Part shown: in pieces, positions 47,857 to 59,972 of the stretch | How positions within the stretch are numbered: position 1 is the first letter of the stretch | How the letters are laid out: each line of letters starts with the position of its first letter | Source: Pterois miles | Lineage: Eukaryota > Chordata > Actinopteri > Perciformes > Scorpaenidae | Reading direction: 5' to 3' | Assembly (NCBI GenBank): GCA_947000775.1 | Contig: CAMQGK010000322.1 | Location: 913,001 to 977,000, forward strand | Length of the DNA stretch: 64,000 nt | Made by a program: the position numbers and the translations under genes | Notes under the pieces: generated by a model | Databases searched by the model: none | Told to the model about the DNA's origin: nothing | What the model saw: the letters and a program-made list of their open reading frames with translations, nothing else

Positions 47857-49017
47857 AGGGTGCTTTCACGAACCAACATTTAGCCTATTTTGATCTAACT
47901 CTGGTGCATTTGGTCAGTTGTGAACGTAGTAATTGTACTGTAGTGCGGACTTAAACAACTGAGACCAACTCTCGTAAGCAGTCTCAAAACGTTTCCAAGC
48001 CAACCAAAACATGCATTGTCTGTGTGGACATTTGTTGAGATGGACATGGAGAGGACTGACTTGGACTCCTGAAGAAGTCCGATGTTTGCTTGACATCTGG
48101 GCTGAAGAGAACATACAGGATAGGCTGAATAAAGGCCACAAAAGTAGTGACATTTATAAAGTTATTCGAGATTAACTGGAGAATAAGACTCAGCCAAACC
48201 CGAGTACATATCTGGACCGTGTTTGGTCAGTCTGTGAATTTGCAACTAAACTGTTATACAGATAGTCAGTGGTCAGGTCTATAATCTTAAATCCAGCGCT
48301 ACATGTCCACCATGTCCAGCGAGGATACTAAGAGGTACGCTGCTCCACTCAGCTTTCTGTTTAAGCAGTGACGCACCCCATCGTTGAATGCACCTGATTG
48401 TTCCCTCGTTTTCTGTTTGCCGTTTCAACCAGGAAACAACGTGGCAACCTGCTCGTAAAGTTTTGTTTATTCCGTCTAAACAATCCACCAAAATCTACTT
48501 CTGAAAACATTTTAAGCGAGAAACAGTCTATGCCACGGCTGATTATCTTTTAATTTGAGAACTACATCACCCAGTTTTGACAGCTTGGTCAAAGTTTCAG
48601 GCTGGACGGGCTCATTTGCATAAAGGACTGTTCCCCGCCTTTCATTTTGAAAGAGTAGCGGCCAATGAGAAAACTCCTACACTCAGCCAACCAATCATAA
48701 CTTCATCACTCAGTCAGTGACATACTTTTGCTTTTGTAGGGCTGACCCTCTAGGGTCCAGCCAAACCCTTTTTTGGGCTCATGCACATAGTAGATCAGTG
48801 CTGAGTAAAAGTGAAAAAAAAAAAACAGCAATATATCAAAGTACGGCACTCCCTACATAGACACTGCAGCTCTTGAGACAAAAAGATAAATTTGCTCCTT
48901 CGTACAAGCCCCTCAGAAAAAATTTTTTTTTTAAATTTGTGCACTGTGAAACCGAACCAGACTAAATAGAAATCACCTCGGACTCGCCAAGTGGACTATG
49001 TCTTATAGAAGCACCCT
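47857..49017 (+). mobile_element. PIF/Harbinger-like non-autonomous element with a Myb/SANT-like remnant
   Basis: Left end AGGGTGCTTtcacgaacc; right end AAGCACCCT at 49009-49017 (9-bp inverted match), with a subterminal 'gtgaaaccgaaccagacta' typical of teleost Harbinger-type elements. A target duplication is not clear (ctc on the left, taa on the right). A coding remnant lies at 48053-48175. Confidence 0.6.
48053..48175 (+). pseudogene. Myb/SANT-like domain fragment (Harbinger-associated)
   Basis: Reads GLTWTPEEVRCLLDIWAEEN followed by IQDRLNKGHKSSDIYKVIRD and TAA at 48173-48175. The W-T-x-E-E-V-x-x-L-L-x-I-W pattern is characteristic of the Myb/SANT-like DNA-binding protein encoded by Harbinger transposons. 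The upstream ATGs (48040, 48046) are in another frame, implying a frameshift, and the domain is cut by the stop. Confidence 0.7.
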
Positions 49018-52000
49018 TAAGTTACTATATGGACACAACTATTCAAAAATGTACTGATGTTATATTTAACCATCACAATGCAGCTAATGTCAAGAGGTCA
49101 TCACTATAGTAATGTGCTCCCTGTACTCTGAGCATTTGCATCTGGATTGGTACATACAGTACGTTACTTTGAAGCTCATCTTCTGTCACTCTGACTCCAC
49201 AGAGGTCTCAGTCTGCCCGTCACGCTGCTGTGAACATGAAAGCTGTCCATCATGAATGATTCTGGAGGAGAAAGACATTCCTCCTTCTTCTCTTTGAACA
49301 CAGACTGCATAATAAACAGGTCAGACTGAAGTAATGAGCCACCGAATCAACGTGGCCTCTGAATTTGTGGCAGGGTACTGAAACGCCGCTGCCCTGTTGT
49401 ACATTGCAGTCACAAATAGAAAATCAGGCTACAAATTATACAGTCAAACATTCTTGTGTAACAATCACAAAAGGCTTGGAGCCTGTAGCTACTTGATCAA
49501 CATGACAGGCTTTATGGATGTAAGTGGGTAGAGAGAGGAGTGATGGGAGGATGACAGGCTAGGCTCTTCAGCCCCAGGGACACCCTGAATATACAGTACA
49601 CACACATACAAACACACATCAGTGAATCCAGAACCCCACCAGGTCTCTGTGGGTGCGTAACCGACTCTTGTAGTGGCAGGTTGTTGTTTACATGGAGCTC
49701 ATGTTTATTCTAAAGCTACTTACACCTCAGTGGCTCAGCCTCGGGCTTCATTCCTGTGAAACTCCCGCTGACTCGTTGTCTGTTTTTTCTTTGCTTTTTT
49801 CTCTGTTGACCTTTTTCCCGCTTTCTCTCACTCTCACTCCTTTTTCCTTTTTTCCCCTGTATGTCCATCACTGCTATCTGTTAATCATATTTGCCTCATT
49901 TTCTGTGATGTTCCACAACATGTTTTTTAAATGAGTGTGAGGACAAATCGAGCTATCCTGCTTATTTACTCCGCTGCACCACTTCTGTGCCGAGTGGTGT
50001 AAAGTGACAGTTTTACTAGTTTACACAATTTCTGTACTTAAAGTTGCAGTGGTTAGCACTAGCACCTCACAGCAAGAGGGTTGCAGGCACAAACCTGGCT
50101 AGGGGCCCTTGTTTTTGGAGTTTGCATGTTCTCCATGGTAGCGCGGGTTTTCTCCAGGTTCCCTTCCTGCAGGTTAGGTTAATTGTTGACTTAATTATTG
50201 TGAATGTAAGCGTGAATGGTTGTCTGTCTATGTGTCGGCCCTGCGGCTTCAGGAGGTGCTCAAAATGATATCCAGAGCATTAATATAACAGTAAACAACC
50301 AAGAGTAATGTCTACCTGAACAGAGAATGAAGTTGCAGTGTTAGTGCTGTTAGCCATCATGAGAGCCATGAGGAGGCTTATTTCACTTGAGTATTTCCAT
50401 TTTATGCTACATTATACTTCTACATTACTACATTTCAGAGGGAGATATTGTACTTATTAATCCACTACATTAGCCAGTGACTTTTCAGATTTAAGATTTT
50501 ACATAGAGAACATATGATCCTTAGTACATATGATGCACACAGTTACAGATTTAACTACCCAACAGTATATAAGAAGCAAGAATTGGCTCCACCTCCAGCA
50601 TCTACAACATCAAAATACGGCTTAAATATTAATACATGAGTAATAATGATCCAAAGATGCATAAGGATAACACTAAAGACAAGACAGTTTCACTCCCATC
50701 TCGTCAAATACCACCGACTGGGCAGCACCCCTCGGCATTGGAAATCTTCGCCCTTTATTGACTTCAACAATCAGCTTTTACAACTGACTCAAATGTAAAC
50801 CAACCTGCTGCATTATTTGACAGTCTGAGCCAGTGACGTGGTATAAATAGTGTGAGACTATGTTAACAGCGGTGGTGGCTGATTTGTCAAACAAACACAA
50901 GCCTTTCAACCAGGAGACCGGTGTTTATGTCCCGGGTAAAACTAAAAGTAACGTTGATTTATTTTGTCACGTCATTTCTCACACGTGAGTCACGAGTCAC
51001 ATGAGTTGCTAGTTATTGAAGTTAAAGTGAACCAAGACCGTGTCCTACCTTAACTAAGTGGTTATGTTGCCTAAACTGAAACTTCCTGTAAAAACAGAAG
51101 TTTATTTTGAAAGGACACTATGATTATAACAAGCATATATTAATACGCAGCTTGAGAAATAGGTTTGCAATATTTATCTCTCAAGTCAGTCAAACAGAGC
51201 ATTTCAGACAGAGGGTGAATACAGGTATATTCAGACATTATGAGCAACATAATGTGTTATGTGAGCATGTAAACATGTTTTAGTGGGAACCCAAAATATA
51301 TATATATAAACCTGAAAATGAGAGCGTGATATGTCTTACTTCTTCCACCACTATCTGTGTCTTTGCATTTGAACACAGCTAAAAAACTTTTTGGGAATAA
51401 TAATTAAAAAAACAATACAGAATCAATAGTGAATTATCATGTTCTAGCTCTCATAAGTCGGCACACTCAACAATGGAGAGAGACAAGGTCATGAGAGAAT
51501 AAATAGCAGGCAGACTAGCTAATGATCTATCATCCTGGACAAGCGGCTGCACCCGAGAGCGGGCTGGCTGACAAGATCATTAATAAAAGCTGCTGGGAGA
51601 GTGATCGATCGGCTTGATGGATGATCAGAGCCACAAATACTATAAAACACCTGGATGTCAAGCCTCGTCTCTTTGAAGAGGGGGGTGGGGGGGTTTAAAA
51701 AAAAAAAAAAAAAAAATCCAGAGCCCAACAGGGAGTCGTCAGAGGGGATCAAACCCTGACGCTCAACCTCTGTACTGTCCTGGAAAATGAATCCAGCGCT
51801 GCAGCTGCATGTATGATTCTGTGCCTAGCTGTGCTGTATATCTTTATATCAGATGCAGTCAGTGTGTGTTGTAGTCCACAGTGGCTCAGTGTGAGAGCAT
51901 CAGTGTAATTTGAGGTAGATCAGGGAGTCAGCAGGTGTCGTGCTGTACAGCCGGCTGCAGCAGTCCACCGTGGTGTAATGGGAGGTATTTATTATTGACG

Positions 52001-52519
52001 TGCTCCCCTCACACCATTACTGAGCTCTGTGGTGGTAATCTGTGTCTCCACTATGTATCTCCACTCCCTCCTTCATCTCTCCTCCTTCTCGCTGCTCTAT
52101 CTGTAGTATCTGCCAGTGTGTTACAGTGTCTCTTTTGTCATCCACACACACACCTTACTCAGCAGTTCATCTCGATTCCTAATCTTTTCAGTGAGAGAGA
52201 GAGAATGAGTTCAGAAGGAGTGTAGTCTCCTCGCATGGCTGCGTGTATCAATATCTGTACATTGATCTGGCCTCGCCTCTCCTCCTCCATTCGTCCAGAT
52301 ATAGATTGGTTTTCCCAGCAGGTATCTGTGCCTAGAATCTGACTGATGGGCAGAGAGCGTGAGGGAGGGTGTATTGAACCAGGGTGTCCCACATGCCACG
52401 AGAGTGTGTTAGACCGCTAAGCAAAAAGTAGTGGGAGGAGAAAAGAGGGGGGGCAAGACACTGAGACCAGGAATCAGACTTATCAGTTTAGATAAAGATA
52501 AAGGTGTCTAGGGCACCAT
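49018..52519. other. Downstream non-coding sequence
   Basis: Mostly unannotated. 51120-51330 contains a dispersed-repeat fragment (agcatgtaaacatgttttagtgggaac, aacctgaaaatg). 51440-51660 is a candidate conserved block (see below). Poly-A at about 51697-51716. 51930-52400 has no supportable gene. Confidence 0.4.
51440..51660. other. Candidate conserved non-coding element
   Basis: Non-repetitive block with gctaatgatctatcatcc, gacaagatcattaataaaag and gagtgatcgatcgg, rich in gatc/atca words and TAAT sites. The suggestion rests on composition only. Confidence 0.25.
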
Positions 52520-53400
52520 CATTTTCACTGTCTATTATCAATTTTAGATTTATCAATTAATCGTTTAATCTCTAAAATCTCAGAAAATCGTGAGATAACA
52601 CTCATTTTACAGGTCTGCAAATTTCATAAGTAGGTGATAATCCGCAAGTAAGTTCAAGTAATTTCTTTGACATTATCCCTATATTTACCTCAAAATTTAT
52701 AGACAACTAACTAACTTTGTATTTCAGATTTTGTACATCAATGCCTATCACAAGCAGGTAAGGACAACTTATAGCCCTGCTCTTGGTAAATATCAAAACT
52801 GAGCCCCTCCATACTGTGTCCATGTAAAAGAATGTAGGCCTAATTAAAATCAATTAAACTGGTAGATTATATAAAATACATTAGCAGCTAATTATCATTT
52901 GCTTATTGGGAAATACAGTTCTACAATTATTTGGAAGTAATTTTCCAGAAATTTCAAAGAAGTTACATGTTAATTATCATCTACTTGCCAGTAAACAGTG
53001 GACCTGGGAATAAAGTGTTTGTAATCATGCCAAGCAATGAACTCCAAATGAATTTCCTGGAAATGTATTAAATAAACTACAAGCTATTTATTACCTGCTT
53101 TGGGAAATAGAAGTATATAAAATCATTTTGAGATAAATATAGGGGTAATTTCAAAGAAATTTCAAATGCGTTAATCGCTAATTATTACCTACAGTACTTA
53201 CCGTGAAGTCTGCTGACCTGTAAAATGTTACCAATAGTGATAATAAAGTCAAAGCTGACTTCTTCATGTTGCTTGTTTCGTCCAACCAACAGTCCAAACA
53301 TCCAAGTATGTTTAATTTACAAGGTTATAAATCAAAGAAAAGCAGCAAATCCTCATATTTAAGAAGCTGAAATCAGATAAGGTTTTTTTGCTAGATAAAT
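52520..53400. mobile_element. hAT-like MITE interrupted by a nested element
   Basis: Left part 52520-52602 (tcaattaatcgtttaatc, aaatctcagaaaat) and right part 53228-53400 (tcgtccaaccaacagtccaaac, ttaagaagctgaaatcag) correspond to consecutive portions of the 63033-63372 MITE type. The intervening 52603-53227 is a separate element. Confidence 0.6.
52603..53227 (+). mobile_element. Long-terminal-inverted-repeat element, 625 bp
   Basis: Ends CATTTTACAGGTC (52603-52615) and GACCTGTAAAATG (53215-53227) are perfect 13-bp inverted copies. Similarity continues inward for about 100 bp, for example gtaatttctttgacattatccc at 52660 against the reverse of ggggtaatttcaaagaaatt at 53140. Internal related segments repeat in direct orientation (52890-52970 versus 53085-53170). 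No coding capacity. Confidence 0.7.
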
Positions 53401-54949
53401 GATTTTATCAAAATTTACATCAATTTATATCCTACAGTACATATCTCAGGTCCTACGCCTCATTTCCTCATAGCTCTGTGTACGTATACAAGTCAAGCGG
53501 ATGTCCATTCATTCCTATGGGAAGTTCTGTGAGCTCCAATGTTTTGCTACATTCTTTTCTGGATCTTAATTTGCCTCGAGTATGTTGAAAAGATTGAACT
53601 TTAGCAGCAGATAATGGACAGTGTTAAGAATTAACAGACTGATAAAGGGTTTTTTGTGAAAAGTTTTACAGCATATTTAGCAGTTTTGCGAGCCATTTTG
53701 TTGAAAGACCAGTTTTGTTGAACCAGCACCTGCTGCCATTGTTAACTAAATATACGTCAGACTTTTCACTTAGGAAAATTGTAACTATATAAAACGTAAC
53801 TCGTCTAGACTGGATGGTAAAAAAAAACAGACAGTAACAGAAGAATAGAAGTATGTATTAACGTCTCTCCCGAGCTACAGTGGTGTTTCTCTCCATCTGT
53901 AAAGAGATACATTTCCATGCATTCAACACTAGGGGGCGTAATCCATGTACTATACTGATTTATGGACACAAAGGTGTGGTTTGTGTAGCTGTGTTACTTC
54001 AGTAACACAAATGAATAAGTATTCCTTTAAACGTTTCAGAACATAGTATTAACAGTAAAAAAAGAACAAAAACACAATAACAACTTTCAAACACTAAATA
54101 CCAAAAAAATTTATTTTTGAAAATGTATTGACATCTTTCCACGTAGCCTGTTATGTTTCAGGTTTATATTCACTGAATCAGCAACTTACTCTACACAAAT
54201 TATTCAGCACAGTAGTCACAAATCACAGTGACAAAAACGAGACAAGATTTTAAGAGAAGACAATTTGTTTAAATAATAATACTACATGCATAATTCTGAC
54301 GCCAGATCATTTTAAGTAATTTTTAGTTTTCAACCTTTAAATGCAAGGTTGTTTTGCCAAATATTCCTACAGTATGAACACTTTGGCTGAGGAGACCTGA
54401 TACTGAAGTAACACAGATTTAGCTACAAATGAAACAAGCATTACTCTAAACTTTTCAGAAGATAGTACTAATATACAAAAAAATATGGGTCTTTTTTTGC
54501 AAATAATAAGATTTTTCCCAACAACTTTTAGATGCCACAAAATATTATTTTCAAAACAAATTAGTCAGCACAGTAGTCACAAAAAAGACACTCTTACATA
54601 ACAAGATTGTTATAAGAAAAATATTTCAAAAAAATTAATAATAATAATAATAATAATATATGCTTCATTTTGATATTTTGACAGAAGAAAATTTTAAGTA
54701 ATTAGTTGGTGGAATAGGAAGTTGAGGGCCCCTTAAGAGCCGGGATATGCTTTTAATGGTATGTAACAAACAAAGAAATTAATTTATAATAAGTATTCAA
54801 TCATCTGTACTCTCTGTTGTGTTTACTGTTAATACAGGAAAGCATTAACTTAATGGATAAACTCTATATGGTAAATAAATAAGGGCGTAATCTGAGTTTA
54901 GATTGTGTGTATGTGTGAGGTGAAAGCAGATGTTGAAATGTGTGAATGC
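53401..54949. other. AT-rich non-coding sequence
   Basis: Contains an (ATA)n run at 54637-54658. 54000-54120 and 54400-54560 share wording (cctttaaacgtttcagaacatag / ctctaaacttttcagaagatag; acaactttcaaac / acaacttttagatg), suggesting a diverged duplication. No gene seen. Confidence 0.4.
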
Positions 54950-55140
54950 GTTTAGTCTGTATGTGTCTGTGCTGTTGCCATCAGGGCCTGACCATAAATC
55001 AGAGGCCCTCTGGCCGCGGGATTGCCCGGCTCGTGGCTCCATGTGTAATTACAAAGCTGACATTTAAACAGCAGCAGCCATATTTCACTCTCGCCAGCGC
55101 TGGATGCAGAGTGGTCTATGGATGGAGTAAAAGTTTTCAA
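54950..55140. other. Candidate conserved non-coding element A
   Basis: Dense, non-repetitive sequence: ccatcagggcctgaccataa, gaggccctctggccgcggga, tgtaattacaaagctgacat, catttaaacagcagcagcca. Flanked by AT-rich DNA and a poly-A stretch at 55143. Reads like a vertebrate enhancer-type element, but conservation is untested. Confidence 0.35.
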
Positions 55141-55194
55141 CTAAAAAAAAAAAAAAAATAAAAAAATAAAAGACAGGAAAAAATCAATAAGAGA

Positions 55195-55400
55195 TAGAAT
55201 GCATTCTAATGCCTTGTTAATGGACCCGCATATTAATTATTCAACAGTGGCCATTTTGTCTGCTCATTAAAGTGGCAGCTGAGAGGAGAAATGTTGTGCA
55301 TTACTCTGCCCTGCTCTGCTCGGCCAGCGTTATTACCACACTCTCAGTTTGTGCTGCTTATCCTCTCATAACACTGATTGGGATCTGTTGGTTCTGTGTT
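55195..55400. other. Candidate conserved non-coding element B
   Basis: Continues after the poly-A interruption with attctaatgccttgttaatg, gcatattaattattcaacag and ctgctcattaaagtggcagc, several homeodomain-type TAAT cores in balanced-composition DNA. Confidence 0.35.
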
Positions 55401-55683
55401 TGACACACATCCATGTGAGAATATAATCACCTGATAACACCAGCTCTGTTCCATTTGTCAAACCTATAAATTATGTTTATGCTCATTTTTCTGTGAAACA
55501 GGGTTGCATGACTGTATACAGGCAAGTTGATCTGCAAAAATGTTGATGTTAATAACTAGTTAATATAGTAGATAATCAATCTATAATATATAATAATCAC
55601 TTTATTCAATAAAGTGAAGACAGAATTTTGACAATTATAAACTATGATGAAGTAACTCTGGCTTGATTTGTCACTTTTGAGTT

Positions 55684-56054
55684 CGGGCTGTGACAATACA
55701 TTGATGATCAACAATCCAGTATCATCGATGCATAGTGAAAATATCTATACTCTTTCCATTTATTCTTTTTATTAAAGAGAATAAATAGTTTTTAATTTAA
55801 AGGCCTGGAAGAGACCAGTAACAAATGTGTCAAATCATATTTTCTTTTCTTTTTGTGAGTTGATAAAATTGTGTTTTGATGATTTGACTGTTGTGTTAAA
55901 TGGGCACATTACATCATGTCATATCGATCGCAGGCCCTTGAATTGAAATCTAAATCATATCGTGGCAGACTCTGTGATCTTGGTAAATATTGTATCGTCC
56001 AAAGAATCAATATAATTCCGTATGTATCGTGACGAAGCTTGTAATTTACAACCC
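55684..56054 (+). mobile_element. hAT-like MITE (gggctgtgacaatac family)
   Basis: Left end gggctgtgacaatacattga; right end atcgtgacgaagcttgtaat...acaacccta. The termini are roughly complementary and rich in atcgatg/tatcgt words, in the style of a common fish MITE. Confidence 0.45.
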
Positions 56055-56773
56055 TATTTTAAGTGAAACTTCAGTAAAATTACAAGAGAATTTAAGCAGA
56101 TTTTTGCAGGATGATTTGCAGCGATCGTGTATTATTATAGTATTGAAAAAGGGCTTTAATCCAGGAGAGGCCAGCAGTGTTGGGGATGAATTTGAAGGCT
56201 ACTACATTGGCAGTCAGGGTGGACCATTAGTTAGGAGATGTATGTGAAGAGGGAGCTGTGAGATGGGGGAAAAAATTAAAATTCCTCTTTGGCCTGCTGT
56301 CAACCTGCGTCTGCTGACTGCTCAGAGGAGCTGCTGCGTGACGGGATTCCTAATGACACTGCAGCAGCCATTGCCACAAATTGCTTTGACTTGATTTATT
56401 TCTCCTTTTACCCCCCACCCCACTCACCACCTCCACCACCACCCAGCCACCCACTGCTCCTCCTCCTCCTTCCACCCAGCATCATCGCCATCCAACCATT
56501 CAGTTTCTCTCTCTGTCTGTCTTCATAGACACATACTATACTGTGTGCACGTGGGGTAGCATCTCCTCTTCTGCATCACGCCGGTGGCACGGAACATCTG
56601 TCTCTAGGTCCCCCTGCCACACAGTGTTAGAGTCAGGGTAGGTCGCTCACTCGACTGGCCAGTCTGGAAAGGCCTGTAGGCAGAGCAGGGCAGGACTGGC
56701 TCACATATGAGAGCGTCCAGGCGGAAACTTGTCCCCAGGTCTATCCTGCTTTGCCTGCCTCATGCCATTTGTA

Positions 56774-56775
<2 letters not shown>

Positions 56776-56860
<85 letters not shown>
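56776..56860. repeat. (GT)n microsatellite
   Basis: About 42 GT units. Confidence 0.97.
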
Positions 56861-56862
<2 letters not shown>

Positions 56863-57370
56863 AGATTTTGGAAACACAGACAGTGGTTTTATAGGTCAGA
56901 GGCCACCAAGGCATCAAAAACAACTAAAGGCTGCTTCTATGTGTCCTCTCGCTCTGTCCGTCTTTTGCTGAGTGTCTCCGATGCTCGTTTCTGTTTGACT
57001 TTGTGAAATTTGTGTTTGCCACGCACAAACCTGCATGTGTGCTTCTCATTCTTGCAGCAATGCATAACTAGCATCCCTGTGCTCAGCCACTGTTTGGCCA
57101 GTTTTAATCTCCTTACATTTAGACTGTTTAAATAGTCTCAGTTCAGTTAAGTTCCTATTTACCTAAGCAAAGTGGAATGCTATCAGAGGCAGCAGGCAGT
57201 AGTCTGCCAGTCACACAGTAGATAGCTCCTTCATGCAGCGACAGCCCAGATAAGGGGGAATCGGGGGAAAGTACTGTTTAACCAAACAGTGCAGCGAATA
57301 GGGAATGAGTGCACGGAGCCTGTAATGGGTTATACCAGCTATTCATAAATCCAAGTGTGTAAAGGTCTTC

Positions 57371-58395
57371 TTAAAGGCACAACGAGCAATGTGGACATAA
57401 ATAATACCTCTCAATCATCACTTCATCATCACTCTGCCTTTTGCCTGTATTTTCTTGTTTTGTTGTGTTCAGGACGTTTCTGGACGTCAACCTCTGTAAC
57501 AACGTTAGCGACCATGCGCCACATTGTGAGCACATATCCAAGAGGAAGCTACTGTATATGAAAATGGCACAGCACGGACACAGCACAGGGAGTACATAAT
57601 TATAGTGAGGCAAAAATAGAAATAGAATACAGGAGTAAAAGAGACATTCCCATTCAAATCAACGTAGCAGTGGCCATTTTTATGTTACGTTGCCATAGCG
57701 ACCACTGTAGCAGATTGACTTCCACGCAAACTATACCAGCTCACTGAGGTGAGGTTTTGCAGTAACAACTAAACAAGCAGTGGAGTAGTAATGTTACAAG
57801 CCATATAGAAAATGTAAATGAGTCAAATTGAACAACTTAATACTTCATCCACACACAGTGGAGGAAAGAGCATTGCTATCGCCAGATGAGGCCGGCTCTG
57901 TAAGCAGTGTGGCATTAAAGCATGGTGGTATTAGCTAGCTAGCTAATAGACAGCTGGCTGGTTAGCTCTTGGGCTGGTGCTCCACTCATTATGGAAAATG
58001 AGCCAAACAGCAGGCTGGTGGTCAGGTCTAAACAGTCCCTCCGCCCGGGGATGAGCTACGTAGCTAACCTGCCAGCCAGCTGCCTCCGGGAGCTGTCTCT
58101 GTTCTCTTCACAGTGATCTGCGACCACACACTTTATGGCGTTGTTGACGTAAGCTCTGTTGTCACCATAACAACTAACAACAGTTGCCATTTTCAAACAG
58201 TTCAATTACCCTTCTACTCCTATTTTATTTCTATGGGTGAAATGCCAAGCGGACAAAGCTCACTGAATGAATCTGGGGTTGGCTTTCACCTGCTGGTGAA
58301 CACCGTCACCCTCGTTGAGCCGGCAAGGAGGGGCCAACTTTCAATGCTGTATTTATGAACCATAACCGATAAAATCCTACTCTTTGTGCCTTTAA
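57371..58395 (+). mobile_element. TTAA-flanked inverted-repeat element, about 1 kb
   Basis: TTAAAGGCACAA at 57371-57382 and TTGTGCCTTTAA at 58384-58395 are perfect 12-bp inverted copies. Because both are bounded by TTAA, they can be read as a TTAA target duplication around AGGCACAA termini, as in piggyBac-like elements. The interior is unique-looking, with ctagctagctaatag and gagctacgtagctaacctg motifs, and has no recognised protein. Confidence 0.6.
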
Positions 58396-59562
58396 ATTCT
58401 TAGTAACCACTCGTCAGCTTCAACTACTAGTGATTTACTAAAGTGGGCTGCACCTGTAAAACCTAAGGAACGTCTTGGTTGCTAGGAAACAACTGAGGCA
58501 CTGTCCAGTCAACAGCAATCAAGTCAATGCTGCATCACAAGCTGTAACATAACTGCTAAATATAACTTAATTGCCAATCCTTTATAAATGTAGGTATGAC
58601 TAGCTCACAACAGGCCGTGGTATGTTGTCGGCTTCATGCCGGGCTGAAATCACGGCCCTTAGCTGAAATATAATAACACCATATCACAGTCTAAAGTGAG
58701 CTGTTGCTTTTATAAAATGGTCATCAAGTATGGCAATATGAAAGTTAAAAACACATTACAGTTTAGATAGTTTTTATTAATAAATAATCATTTTCACAGT
58801 AAATAGGCCCTCCTGTCTGCGTATACCGTTACTTAAACAGCTCGCTAGCAGCGAGCCTTTTTTTTTTTTTCATTATTTAATATAGTATATATGAATATTT
58901 CTAATTTCTATTATGTTGATTTTATTATTTGGATCTTTATTTACATTATGGTATGTTCTATTTATTGTGCAACCGCTGAGAAACTGTCCAGCGTTAGTAG
59001 GATAACTTAGATAACTGCTTGTACTAGGCTTGCTTTTTTTGAGTTTTTTTGGTGGAGGTGTGTTGCTTGGCTACTATCTTTCTCCTGAGTCCCGCTCCTT
59101 GAGTTTCGGTTGTCAGTCTACTGCAGGACATAATTTCTTTCTTGTAAAGACCTGAATCAGATAGTTTCTGAATCATGGTGCTGAGGAGGCGGTGGTTGGT
59201 GTATTTCTGCTGTGTTCCTGCTTGCTTGCGTATTCTGGGCAAAATTGCTGAACCTCCTCTTTACGTAGCGCTGCATGTCTTTTAGCAGATGGATTTTTGT
59301 CTGGAGATGGACACGGTTCAATCCACTCCTCTTCAGAAGAGAAGTTCACCTTAAGTGTTTCCATTTGGTAGCAGGTTTTAGAGCTAACTTTGTTCATCTG
59401 TATCTGTAACCTGTTCCCCCACCAGCAGTGGTATGTGGGTATTATATCACAGATGAACCAATCAGATTGCTTGATTTGAGCTACCCATTTTATAATTATA
59501 TACATACAAGGGGTAAATATGTGTTGCAGATTTTTAAGTATTCATGCTCTTTGTTGTTTTAA
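58396..59562. other. Downstream non-coding sequence
   Basis: No gene recognised. A poly-T run lies at 58859-58870. Minus-strand frames at 59024-59505 lack recognisable domains. Confidence 0.4.
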
Positions 59563-59623
59563 GGATCAGGCAACAAAACCACTTAGTTAGGTTAAGGGAA
59601 AAATCATGGTTGGGCTTAAAATA
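59563..59623 (+). repeat. Dispersed repeat fragment (family of 26630-27000)
   Basis: ggcaacaaaaccacttagtt and 'gggaaaaatcatggttgggctta' match the 26.7-kb copy. Confidence 0.45.
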
Positions 59624-59972
59624 AGAAGAAGAAGAAGAAGAAGAAGATCTACCTTTATTAGTCCCACAGTGGGGAAATTCAATTTACACTCTGTTTTAAC
59701 TTATACATGGTATATGCACACAAACACACACACACACACACACATGCAGTAATGGAGAGATGTCAGAGTGATGGGGCTGCTCCAGACAAGCGCCCCGAGC
59801 AGTTGGGGGTTTGGTGCCTTGCTCAGGGGCACCTCGGCAGTGCCCAAGAGGTAAACTGGCACCTCTCCAGCTACCAGTTCACACTCAGTTTTTTGGTCCA
59901 TGTCGGGACTTGAACCGGTGGCCCTCCGGTTCCCAAGCCAACTCCCTACAGACTGAGCTACTGCCGCCCCCA
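59624..59972 (-). mobile_element. tRNA-derived SINE, minus strand, with head duplication
   Basis: In reverse it reads the same head, body and tail as 38835-39155. It has an intact B-box-like cggttcaagtccc and a (CTT)n tail seen as (AAG)n at 59624-59646. A (CA)n run (59725-59743) is embedded near the tail. The first 20 bases of the head are duplicated in tandem at 59951-59990. Confidence 0.85.
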
